Shown: piece after piece, positions 19,296 to 30,112 of the stretch
How the letters are laid out: every line of letters starts with the position of its first letter
How positions within the stretch are numbered: position 1 is the first letter of the stretch
Origin: Triparma columacea
Lineage: Eukaryota > Sar > Bolidophyceae > Parmales > Triparmaceae
Length of the DNA: 64,000 bases
Assembly (NCBI GenBank): GCA_030267965.1
Contig: BRYA01000571.1
Span: 19,307 to 83,306, forward strand
Reading direction: 5' to 3'
Position numbers and translations under genes: made by a program
Notes under the pieces: model-generated
What the model saw: only the letters and a program-made list of their open reading frames with translations
What the model was told of the DNA's origin: nothing
Databases searched by the model: none

Positions 19296-22200
19296 ATGGA
19301 AGACCTGGAGGACTCGGCTTATGAATGTCGGGTCCTTCTTAGAGGATTGCATGTTCAGAATTCCAACAACAAGCGGCGGCTCAAGAGCATGAAGAGGTTC
19401 AAAGATTTCGTTGCTCACCCAACTTTTTCGAGGGGGGAGCCTTGGAAAGGGCGTTGCTTCTATGATGACGACGTTTTGTATCTGTTAAGTGGTCGGTCCC
19501 CGCCTGATTCTTCTATTGGTCTTGTTTGTGGCCTTCTTGCTGCCTGTGGGGAAGTCTCATCGTCCTCATCTTCAGGGGGTTCCATCGTACGTGAGAGCGA
19601 GGCTACAATTGGGGATCTAGGTCTTGTGAAGTTGAAGAGGTCTGCGTGTGATGCCATCAAACTTCTGTTTTACTTGGTGTTTGAGGCTGTTCTGGATGAT
19701 GGGGATGCCGAAGAGGGTGATAATGTGTTTCTTGAGACGTTTGTCAACCTTGGGGAGAATGACATTGATATGATGTGCCTTTCGGCCCACGTGGCCGACG
19801 ATAGAGACGGAGATAAGGTACGACAGTTTCTATTCTTGGTTCTGTTGCCGTTTCTGAGTCGGCTTAGATTATTTGCTCACCCTCCTCGTTCCTCTCTGAT
19901 TCCTCTGCCTTCCGCAGTCTCGTTCTGGCTCCAGCTTGCACGCTTGCGCTTTGATTCTCTTGTTGCTCAGCCGCAGAAAGAATGGGTTCGCTGGAGATGG
20001 AGGAGATGTCGACCGTAACGAGGATGATGATGGCAAGCTTTGCCTTGATGACCTGCTTCCCGACACAGCCCAGCAGCAAAGCTACCTCTCTTGGCTGCGT
20101 AAGTTCCAGGCTGAGCAAACTCGCTTGGCCGGTGACGTGAATTCGACTGCACTTGAGGGGCAGCAGCAGCACCAGCCGTCGAGAGTTCGCGACCCCGAAT
20201 TCACACATGTCTGCAAAGTCATCTACAACGCTGTAATTCGTAGCCCTAGTGGTGGAGATGTTGATGCTGATGCCGGTTTTCGCGCTGATGACGTTTCGAC
20301 AGAAAGAAGGGTCGCTGAAGAGAATCTGTTGGCGACTTCGGCCGCTGGAGGGGCTCATGGCGGCAGAGGGATCTCCTCAAGTCAGAGTGGAAGCAACCCA
20401 AAATTTGATGACCCCATCGGATACGAGCTCGGCCTGCATTCGCCTGCTGTACTATCCCTACGTGGTGCTCCAACAAGATGGGAGGATTCGTCTATTCCTG
20501 CCTTGATCAAGATGAGCTCATTGATGAGCTCTGTACCTGAGGATGCCAAGAAGCTGCAGTCGATCGGAGACGCAGGGTTGCAGGTAGACGAGGAGCGATC
20601 CCAGGTACTTTCTTCTGACCCACTTGGGATCCGACCGGCTACGTTCGACCTTAGGAACCTTGAGACAGGACGGAGGAAGGTGCTCTTCGATGACGGTGCA
20701 GTTTTATCATCATCTGGGGCTAATTGTAAAATGTCTCGGGAAGGTTCGGTACTCCCGACGGACTCCAACTTCTCGCCCCTCCTCTTTCTAAGCTTGGTGC
20801 ATCCAAACGCTAGTTTCGACGAACTCACCGACGCTCTTGCGAGGTTGGAGAAGGTTGCCGACAATCATGCCATGAGGCTCCAGCAGCTCGTGAGGGACAA
20901 CTTTCCTCTATTCGTTCGGTGTGCTGAAGGCATCGACTGGTTCTCAGAGAACATTGGTTGTGCCAAGGGCGGAGGAGATGGCCAGCCCTCGGTTGGTGCT
21001 GCTATTCCCAAGTTGGAGTGCCTCGAGGCTTTGATACAACGCATTGAGCGACACGCGGACGACGCCTTCAGGCCACTGCTTGACAACACTACTGAGGTCA
21101 GAAGGACGAAAAATGCCCTTGCTATCCTGTCTAGAGTGGGTCCTATCCTTTCTGTTCCTAATTTGATGGCCAACCATCTCGAGGCTGGGCGCGTTGCTGA
21201 GGCGGTCAAGGCTTATCGACGCGTGAAATTGATCAACGATAGTTGCGGGGTTGAATTGCTCAAAAGCGTGAGGGAAAAGGCTATGGAGGCTGCCTCTGAA
21301 GCTCGTGAATCCCTAGTTAAGTTACTGGCTTCTTCAGAAGCGTCAACCAACCAGCTTCTCGGAGCTGTGCGTGACATGAAGGACTTGGACGAACTGGATG
21401 GCGACGAGCTTTTTGAAGACGGGGGGCGCTCTTCTCTGTTTTCGCCTCAAGGGAAGGGAAGCGAGAGAGGCTCGCGGGTACGGAACCCTGCCTTGCTGTG
21501 CCTCGAAGCTCAGGCCGACCATTTTGCAGCTTATGCTTTGAAGACCGTCCGGGGATGCGATGAACTTCTCCTCCAGTCAGTGTCCTCGGAGACGAGTGGC
21601 CCGTCAATCTCCTACAACAAAAACGTTGAAAAGGGGGGAGAGGTGCCGTTGCAGGAGACCCTCGAGTATTTTGACGAGGACCAAGGAAGAAGCGAAGAGA
21701 TTTTTGAGAAGAAGTTCATCGGTTCCTTTGCTTCACTAAAGATCTCGCTTTATGCCACGAGGGTTGCGTGCTGTCAAAGAGCAAGCTCTCTGGTTATGAA
21801 GTGGCTACCGCGTCTCATGAGAGTTTCGTCTATCGCGCATGACATCGAAAGCCAACTGCAATCATCGGGGCGCGGGAAGGAAACTGACAGAACTGTGACT
21901 TCTGTACTTGAGGTGCAAATTGCCGACTCAATTTCGGTCCTCACGGACCTAGTTGGCAGGTGCTCGATAGGAAACGACGCGTTTGAAGCGGAAAAGGCGG
22001 CCATGGTCAAGCATCGAAATATGACCGGTGAACGAAGTAAGGCGTTGGAGTCCAAGAGGGTGGAGTGTCGAGTCAAGGGCGCGACAGCGGCCCTTGGCAA
22101 GGTGACATATTACACGTCCCCCCTTCCTCCCGGGTACAATTCTAAGTGCGCCAACAGCTTGTCGAACCTTTCGGAAACAATTGCTGCTTGTGCGGTGACT

Positions 22201-23208
22201 GCGAGAAGGTTCAAGGGGTACGACCACTTCGGTTTTTCTCACAGATCTAAGAACGGACGCCTTGATATTGCCAAGGCTACAGAACTAGAGATCTGTGCCG
22301 AGTTTGCCGTCCGCTTTGTCGTCGCGTGTGAGAAGAGATGGTGTTCGAATGCTCTCGACCACTGCGCAACGATTTGCGCAACAGTCGCGAGCTCCAGGGG
22401 ATTTCTTGATGTTATTGCTGTGACGGAATGCGTGCAGAAGCTCGGTGACGAATTGCATCGAGGCTTTGAGTGTGGTCCCGAGATTGAGGCGGGTGTCTTG
22501 AACTGCATCGAAACCATCTGCGAGAACCTCAGTGACGTCTCGAAGGGCAGCACTGTTGCAAACAATTTGAAGATAGTCGGGGAATGTTCCAAAGCCCTTC
22601 AGTGTGAAATAGACGAGCTCGTGGATGTTGTCGGAGGGCTTGGAAGCAGCATCTCTGGGGGCGGAGCTTTGGAGCTTAGAGAAAAGTGCATAGCTTGTGT
22701 TCAGAAGCTCGAAAAGGAAATTTGGGGCTGCTACATCGACAAACTTAAGGGAAACTTTAGGGATAGTTTGCGAACAAGCTTGCAAGTGCCGGGGGTGGGG
22801 GAAGATTTTGATAAGTCCTTCCCTCCGAAATTAGCAAATGCGCTCATGTGCATCGTCAGAAATCGCGCCCTCGTGGAGGATACCCTCCCGACGACGCTAA
22901 TGATACAGAGCATAACAGGGAAGTCTTATGTTAAATTAGTTATGGAGGCAGCCTGCAGCTCACTTCTTGTAGCTGCAACTGATATCCGTCTCCCTGAGCG
23001 AGGAGAAGAAAGCTGGGAAAGGGCTGCGTCCCAGAAAGCCATGCAACTAAGCTTTCTTATCGACATGCTCGAGAAGTTTGTTACACCTGGTGAAGTTGAA
23101 TCATCCAGAAGAACTTTGAAGGAGCTCCATGTCAAAGGTGTGGAGCAAATGATTCAAGAGTTTCGAGAAAAAGGAGAGTTCTTCACGTTCTGTTTCGACC
23201 GAATATAA
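19296..23208 (+). CDS. SEC5: Exocyst complex subunit Sec5 (EXOC2-like)
   Basis: Two exons, 19296-19817 and 19918-23208, with a 100-base intron and phase 0 at both sides, give about 1,270 residues. Residues about 440-640 carry the Sec5 core: FLSLVHPNASFDELTDAL, then LVRDNFPLFVRCAEGID, then RRTKNALAILSRVGPILSVP and the AVKAYRRVKLI helix. These match the conserved start of the exocyst subunit that tethers secretory vesicles at the plasma membrane. The remainder is all-helical, as expected for the CATCHR rods. The roughly 440-residue N-terminal extension is unusual; its first 60 residues (GLHVQNSNNKRRLKSMKRF) look like a helical, basic module I cannot name. No TIG/IPT domain typical of animal Sec5 is visible. 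Confidence 0.8.
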
Positions 23209-23325
23209 AGCAAGATCTTTAAATATCACAGTCCAAACCCTTGTTCTTCTTATTATTCTTGTCACATTGACAAAGTTTTTTTGTGCAAGCAAAAAAAGTC
23301 AAGAAGAGAAGCAGTTGTTTTTGAA

Positions 23326-25971
23326 ATGTCACAAAAGAAGACCATGCCCCCATGGATTCCCTGCGGGCCGTCAAAGTCGCATGTATTTTACGGTCCGGGG
23401 GGAGACAAGGGCTCTTTGTCCTTTGTGAGCCATCTCGATGTTCTTGTGAAGTCCAAGCGTGATTCTCATCAATTTCTTACGTTTGGCGCTCACCATCGAG
23501 GAAATAGCCAAAAAATCATAGCAACTACGCCTGCTGAGATTTTACGGAACAACGAAATGTTATCTATGGACCAAGAACAACAATTCCTGGAGGACAATCC
23601 CAACGACGAAACCCTTTCCTTCAATTCTGATAGCTTGTATGACTCAATTGGTGCTAACAATGCCTTGCGCAGGACATCTGCTCATCGCAAGTACGGCTTA
23701 GTAACTATGCGGTCTTCAGCTACCCATTTTAATAAGAGGGCAATGGAATCCTTTTCAGAGCGATTATCATCTTGTTTCAACAAGTTCCACGACCACTCGG
23801 CAAGTACTAGGGAGTCGTTGTACAGGGAAGTGGAGGAGCAAACTTCCCGCGCTATACGTTCGATGGAGCAAGAAGTGAGGGACATTCAAAAGGAGGTAGA
23901 GGAGCGTTTTCGAAAGGAGGAGGTCGTGACGAAAGAAGACTTATTTGAACGAGCCTTTGCATCAATGAACCACAAATACCCCGAGGCTGAGGTCGAACTA
24001 ATCGACCGTCTGAGGTCCCAGGGCGCTGACGTCGTAGCTAGACAGAGGGCGCATGAGCAAATGCAAGCTGAGTTGAAACAACGGGAATGTGACCTCACAG
24101 AGGAGCACAGGTCGAACCTCGAAGGCGGCGCCCAGGCTCGTTTGCAGGAAAGAGAGGCTCAACTTGCGACTCAACGTGCCAAAATTCAGGCTGAGATGGA
24201 GGAATTGCAACGAAACACACTAGCTGAGCTTTCTGAGAAGCTATCAAGGGAGGCCAAAGATCAGATTGCTGCCTATAGGTTAGAACTCGAAAATCTTCGC
24301 GATGCTCGGGTTACATCTGCGCGGGAAAAGGAGGCTGAAAAAACGGAAAAACTTCTTCAGGACTTGAAGGTCAAGTTCATGACCCAGGCCGAAAAGGAGG
24401 TTCGCGCTGCGTCCATGCACGAAGAAGACGAAGAGCGCCTAGCGCTGACACAGGTGCAGGAGGAAATATCGAGGTTTCAAGCACTCAAGGCGACTGAAAT
24501 AACAACTAACGCCAGGGCTCACAGGGCTCAGACACTACCTTCCATGGCGATCGAGCTTGAGGAGAGAGCCGAGGGCATCGAGCGCAATTTCAGGTAAGCA
24601 CTTTGTCTGACCGTCTCCTCTTCTCAGCTCTTCCCCGCCAAACACTGTTTTGAGCTGCGACTTCCGATTCGTCAGCTCTCTGTTGCTTACGCCTCCACTA
24701 ACTCCCTTCCCTCCACCAGACTTGGTCTCATCAATGAAGATACAAAAGAGGAAACGGATTTGATTGACAGCGCGGCTCTGGAATTGAGAGGTCATGTAAA
24801 CGGTTGTAGGGAAGCTATACTCAGCGATAACGAGCAGTTCGTCAGGGAGGTCTCGGAGGCCTTCCATAAGGTCAGAGCTGGTGTTCTCAAGGCAAGGGCA
24901 CAGTACTTGAAAATCCCCCTACCTTCTGGGGGCGACGTTGAAGGGAGCTTAAGTAGAAGTTTAGATGTTGATGATAAGAGTGGGGGGCTCACGACTGTCA
25001 GCGACCAACCAATAAGTGTTAAGGGGCTAACAACAGATTTTGAGCAACTGCGCCAGAAGTACTTGACTATGGGATCCCGCCTCGTAGATGCCGCTATTGA
25101 GAAACTCCTATTACAACAGGAGGTGAAAGCTGCAAGGTTGCGCAGAGCGAGTGGGGGAAAGAACGGTCTCACGGCGGGTGGTAAGCCCAAAAACACCGGG
25201 TACAGGACCAACCTCCTTTGTCCAACCTGTAACCCACTTCAGGAGGCGAACTTGGAACTTCAGCGTGTAGCAAGTCGCCTACGGAGGGAAAAAAGTGGGA
25301 GGGGTGACAGCAGCACGAGGAAGAGCTCGTATATTGGCTTCGGTAGCAACCTTGACCTTTCCAATGTTGAGGGCAGTATTGCTTTGTCTGCACCATCGTC
25401 GGCTTACACGCCAGCACTTTTCAAGTACGGCAGAGAAAACCGTAGGAGCGATCAAGAAGTCGATGACGACGCTTCCATAAGTAGCACTGACAGCACCCGA
25501 GAGGCGGACTTTGTGAGGCGTTTCTTGGACAAGTGTCAAACGAAGTCGACAACCCTCAGGGGAACACTGTCAAAACTCGACCCAACAAACCAAAGCATCA
25601 AGTTCGGGCCGAGTGCATTGCTTTCAGCGAGTGCGAGCGCGAGGGCGCGTGCAACCTCACAGCAGGATCAACCTGTCGCCCCTGAAGAGGAAACCCCCTT
25701 TGACAAGATGATCGCGAACACATTCATGTCATCTTCGGTCAATAGCGCCAAAAGTGTCAGAGAAAAGTTGGCGAGTGACGAACATTTAGTGAAGCAGTTA
25801 CTGGACGTCACCATCCAAGGTGAAAGGAGTTTAACATTTGGGGGGACAGCAGCTGACAGTTTCTCCAGCGTCGAGGGAAGGTCAAGAAACTCTTCATTCG
25901 AGGTTTCACCTGCACTGATTGCGCCAGCGTTGGATGCCGAAAACGTGGATGAGTGGGTTCGTGGTTCGTGA
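23326..25971 (+). CDS. Coiled-coil protein of unknown function
   Basis: Two exons, 23326-24593 and 24720-25971, join through an AG-A codon to give about 839 residues. The ATG at 23326 is used; open frame upstream to 23281 lacks an ATG. Residues about 145-440 are a long, charged alpha-helical coiled coil rich in Glu, Lys, Arg and Gln (REVEEQTSRAIRSMEQEVRD and following). A shorter helical segment at about 430-500 spans the exon junction. A CPTC pair (LLCPTCNPLQEANLE) sits about residue 600 just before another coiled segment. The C-terminal 220 residues are Ser rich and probably disordered. Such layouts occur in centrosomal, basal-body and cytoskeletal proteins, but I recognise no family. Confidence 0.75.
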
Positions 25972-26081
25972 CGAGGACAAAGCGCTGGCTCATAGTGTAA
26001 CAGAGGTTTTTGACATCAACAAAGTTTTCTTCTGCTTTCTTTCTTTTTTAACTATCCCACCTCCACCCACCCTCTCTACGA

Positions 26082-26606
26082 TCACCTCCAAACGCCAGGT
26101 CCCTGGGGGGGTTTATACTTCTCCCTTTTGCCCAACCTATTGAGGTGAACTTCCCCCATGCCCATTTCCCTCATGGGGAGGCCTTTGCCCCCCATGCTCC
26201 CACTTAGTCTCCTCCTGTTCCTATTCTCGTGTCTCCTCACGACGGCGAGCTGCTGGCCTGTGCTGCTACTCCTCGCCCCCCCCTCAGTGGCAGGATTGAG
26301 CATCATGCCTGGTGTGCGACCCTGCATTTGGACCAAACCGCTGGTCCTGATGCTCATGGGAACGCCAGACTTCATCTTTAAGTACGCTTTGGCCTCTTGG
26401 CCACCCTTAGTCCTATGTATCTCGTTAGATATCTCAAGCTTGTCTGCAAATCGACAGCTGCTCCTCCGTTTGTCCTTAAAACCCAAGTTTTTCCGAACTG
26501 AGTCTGGGAGCGCTTGTTTCGGCATTTTCGGTCGAGGGATGCGAGTATCAAGATCAGATCCCCACGAGCATTGGAGCCCGGAGGCCGAAGAACCAAAACT
26601 TTTCAT
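26082..26606 (-). CDS. Small basic hypothetical protein
   Basis: Open frame of 174 codons from an ATG at 26606, rich in Arg, Lys, Gly and Ser with no hydrophobic segment. It lies head-to-head with the EHD gene, 78 bases away, in the only substantial gap between the coiled-coil gene and the EHD gene. A plus-strand frame overlaps it but codes an implausible Leu/Pro/Ser-rich peptide. Composition is acceptable for a short nuclear or RNA-binding protein, but there is no recognisable domain. It could also be transcribed noncoding sequence. Confidence 0.4.
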   Translation of the reverse strand: MKSFGSSASGLQCSWGSDLDTRIPRPKMPKQALPDSVRKNLGFKDKRRSSCRFADKLEISNEIHRTKGGQEAKAYLKMKSGVPMSIRTSGLVQMQGRTPGMMLNPATEGGARSSSTGQQLAVVRRHENRNRRRLSGSMGGKGLPMREMGMGEVHLNRLGKREKYKPPQGPGVWR

Positions 26607-26684
26607 TTTTCCAACTTGGTCTTTTACCTTAACGTTTTTCTCCGGTGTTTCTTCCTTTTTTTTCCACGAACCTGCTGGGTCATC

Positions 26685-28368
26685 ATGTCGAGTGCGTCGT
26701 CTTATGCTGCAATTGCGAAGGTGCGTTGGATGGCCGGTGTTGGCTCGAGAAGCTTTTGGGGAAACGTTGGCCTCTTCACTGACTTGTTATCCAAATGAGA
26801 ATCCCGTTCCCAACGAGGTTGATGAGAGATGAAAAAATTTGCGAGACAGACTTCTAACATATTGACTATGCCCCGTCGCCGTAGGAGGTCATGGAAGAGT
26901 TGAAGGTGAGTGGTACATTTTTCACTTTACGTCTCTCAAGGGCCTGAACTGCCCTTCTCTTACTTCCCAGGATCTTAATCTTGGGGCTCACCCCCCCCTT
27001 TGACAGACACTCTACATGAACAGCATCTTGCCCGTCGAAGAAGCGACCTCTTATTCTTCCTTCGGCTTTTCTCCTCTCAACGCAGGGGAGTTCGACTCCC
27101 CCCCCCTTGTTCTCCTCGTTGGCCCTTACTCTGCAGGAAAGACTACCTTTATTGAGCACCTCTTGGGCAAGAAGTTCCCTGGCCAGCGAGTCGGCCCTGA
27201 GCCCACGACGGACAAGTTCTGTGCTGTTTTGCATGGAGAAGATGAGAGAGTTATACCTGGAAATGCCCTTACAGTGACCCCAGGCACCCCCTTCAAGGTT
27301 TGTGCCGTCTTCTCTGCTTAGGACTGGTTTGGTTTCACGTTCTCACTTGCCCCCCTACCCCACTCTTCACCCTTCAGGGCCTTCAAATGTTTGGAAATAA
27401 TTTTCTTACTCGCTTCGAAGGTGCTCAGTCCAACGTCGACATTCTTAAGAACCTGACTCTTATAGACTCTCCTGGTGTTCTTAGCGGAGAAAAACAGACT
27501 CTGGGCCGTAGCTACTCGTACGATGACGTCTTGAATTGGTTTGCGGAGAGATCTGATATGATCATCTTGCTGTTTGATGTTCAGAAGTTGGACATCAGTG
27601 ATGAGATGGGAAGCGCCATCAAGGTCCTGCAAAAGTACTCCGACAAAATCAAGGTTAGAGAGACGAGGTGTAGAGACGGGGGGTGGGGGGGGTCAGAAAG
27701 ATCAAGTTGCGCTTGTTCAGTTAGCTCTTAAGCCCATTGTGCTTATTTTGCCTTACCCTCGCATCCTCACCCCCCCCCAGGTTGTTCTCAATAAGGCGGA
27801 TACAATTTCTCACCAGCAGCTTATGAAGGTTTACGGTGCACTTTTGTGGTCACTCGGAAAAGTCATCGACACCCCTGAGGTTACTCGTGTGTATATAGGG
27901 TCGTTCTGGTCGGAGCCACTGAAAAATGAGGACACTACACCACTGCTAGAGATGGAAATGGCAGACTTACTCAGAGATTTGGCCGCCCTCCCACGGATGG
28001 GAGCCGTGCGTAAGATCAACGACATTGTCAAGCGCATTCGCCAGATTCGGACACACGCTGTTCTGTTAGACCACCTTCGCAACGCTATGCCTTCCATGTT
28101 TGGGAAGGAGAAGAAAAAGGCGGAACTTCTTAGTGACCTTCCCACCGTTTTTAGGACTGTTATGAAGCAGCACAATATTTCCGTTGGAGACTTCCCGGAA
28201 CTAAACAAGTTTAAAAGGGATGTAGAAATGATGGACTTCACAGAGCTTCCAAAGATCAAGGGTGGAAGAATGCTCAAGGGCAAGAGAATGCAGGACATAG
28301 AGGAGGCCCTCAACTCTAAAATACCAGCCATGCTCAACAGGATTCCAGGGATCACCGGTTCTGAATGA
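26685..28368 (+). CDS. EHD-type dynamin-related ATPase/GTPase lacking an EH domain
   Basis: Five exons: 26685-26720, 26885-26905 (a 21-base microexon), 27007-27297, 27378-27653 and 27781-28368. All junctions are in phase, giving about 403 residues. The fold follows EHD proteins closely: the helical start LYMNSILPVEE, P-loop GPYSAGKTTF, switch segment GPEPTTDKFCAV, LIDSPGVLSGEKQ, ILLFDVQKLDISDE, NKAD and VYIGSFWSEPL, then the helical membrane-binding region (MPSMFGKEKKKAEL, ISVGDFPEL). EHDs bind ATP, oligomerise on membranes and remodel endosomes or ciliary vesicles. The C-terminal EH domain that binds NPF motifs is absent; the protein ends soon after the helical domain. The donor at 27298 (GTTTGT) is non-consensus but frame-required. 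Confidence 0.9.
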
Positions 28369-28499
28369 GACACTTGCAGGTGAAGGGGGGGGAGGAGAGC
28401 GGTTAAGGCACAATAACGAAATCAACGCTTGGCTGGTCTTCTTCCTACTTTTTGTATTTTTGTTGAAAGTATGTAAGCTGCTAGCTTTATCCTTAAGTC

Positions 28500-29791
28500 C
28501 TACTTTCGCCTCCTTTCGGGAACGTCTGGTATCTGGATTTGAATGCCGCCCTCCCTCTCCTCTGCCTCTCTGCATCTCTCGTGAAGTTCCTCCTCCAGTC
28601 CGATCACCATGGTTTCTAGTACTCCATCAACATTGTAAACCCCCCCCTTGCCCTCCCAGAGCTCCCCAATCGTTCGCAGCGTTAGCACAATCCCAAAAGT
28701 CATAACTCCGAAAAGTACCCCTTCAACGGTGAGGATGTTGTACCCCCCGATAGTCTGGGTCCCTGCGCCGAGGAGCGGGAAGCTGACGAGTTCAATTCCA
28801 GCGAGTACCCACAATAGGAACATATGCGCGGATGGAAGCTTGCGTTGTAGAGCGCCGAGTCTGGGTTGTCATCATGGGGTGAAAAGCGTAACAAGCGGCA
28901 AGGGGAAAAGTTAGGGGGGTGGAAGGGAGTGTGCCAATCACCCATATAAGCATCTATAGCCATCACAAAGAGGAAAAATACTTCTCAACCCCGCATCAAT
29001 CGTCAAACTCACCTCGTCGCCCTCGCTTGCCTTAGTGTCCTGACGGTGTCGTACACTGCACTGGGAGTTCCAACACTGGTGTAGTACATTATGCTTTCCA
29101 ATGGGTCTAGGTCAGGTCGCCTAGAGAGCAAAAGGGTCGGAGACACCTTCAACATCTTCAAGTCATTCTTGACGTACGAATCAATGCACTTGAGAATCTT
29201 CCCATAGAGAGGCCTCCCCCTTGTCAGAAGTGCAGTCTGCTCCAACAGCGACTTGGCCTCTGTCACCTCTGAAAACAGAGCGTAATACACAGCCTCTTGC
29301 TGCTGATACATGAAGTAGTACGTTTGTCCTACCAAGATGGAGAAGAGGAGTCCGCCCACAGTGAGGAAATTCTGAACAAACTGTGAACTGTCCTGAGACA
29401 GTACAGCAAACACGCCAGCGTTGTTGACAAGGGTAGCTAAGAATATGGCAAGGGGGGGGAACACGAGAAAGGCCGCTGCAGCTGCAAAAACAGCAGGGAC
29501 CACAATCCTCGAGAGTGTGCTTGCTTGGTCAAGAGGTGTTTGGCAGGTATTCGGGTCCTTCCTGCTGGCCCAATCCATAATTCTCTCCTTCAAACCGGCC
29601 TCTGCCCCCAATGAAACTCCAAATCGACTCTTATCAAATGTTCTCACGTTGGTTTTGAGTGAGAGTTGTGGCGGGGGAGGGGAGCTGAGGTGAAATTGAA
29701 GGTTCCTACAAGGCGACGGATTGAAACCGTACGCTCTTCCGATCACCACGGACGCTAATACTAGGGTTAGGTGAAAGACGCGAGAAAACAT
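28500..29791 (-). CDS. Plastid-targeted DUF4239 membrane protein
   Basis: Two exons on the minus strand, 29791-29013 and 28860-28500, join through an AG-A codon and give about 379 residues. Residues 1-23 form a signal peptide ending AYG, followed immediately by Phe (FNPSP), and then a Ser/Thr-rich, low-acid stretch. That is the ASAFAP-type bipartite presequence of secondary plastids. The mature part has two hydrophobic segments near residues 95-120 and 135-155. A conserved region follows (VYYALFSEVTEAKSLLEQ). The second exon has LPSAHMFLLWVLAGIELVSFP, LLGAGTQT, then a further hydrophobic pair and GGVYNVD. These match DUF4239 (bestrophin-like) proteins known from plant and algal chloroplasts, whose function is uncharacterised. 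Confidence 0.8.
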
Positions 29792-29894
29792 GGCGTCCTT
29801 ATTTCACAGAGAAAATGGTGAGAAAGGTGCGTTTTGACACTGGGAGTCGGCGGACCTTTTTGATGGAGATTCCGGGAAAGAGAATGTCGTTATT

Positions 29895-30044
29895 ATGCCG
29901 AAAAAGAAAGAAACGACGGAGCAAAGGAAGTTCAAGGAGGCTCGAGGACCCGAAGCCCCCCCTCGGGTCAAACTATTAAATGTTGGTGGATGTAAGAATT
30001 TGCAAAACTGGGTCATACTTGATCCGTATTTGATCATAATATAA
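29895..30044 (+). CDS. Possible short peptide gene
   Basis: A 49-codon frame starting MPKKKETTEQ and ending at 30044 lies in the gap between the DUF4239 gene start and the end of the first RGS gene. The frame stays open upstream to 29838 with acceptable composition (SADLFDGDSGKENV). A different frame from ATG 29818 is also open for about 55 codons and very basic, so the reading is ambiguous. There is no family match. It may be the tail of a spliced transcript or simply noncoding. Confidence 0.2.
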   Translation: MPKKKETTEQRKFKEARGPEAPPRVKLLNVGGCKNLQNWVILDPYLIII

Positions 30045-30112
30045 GTAAGTCAGAAGTCTCTTTCCGAAAGCAAAGTATTTATTTTCACAACACGTTCATT
30101 TGCACCCCCCCC

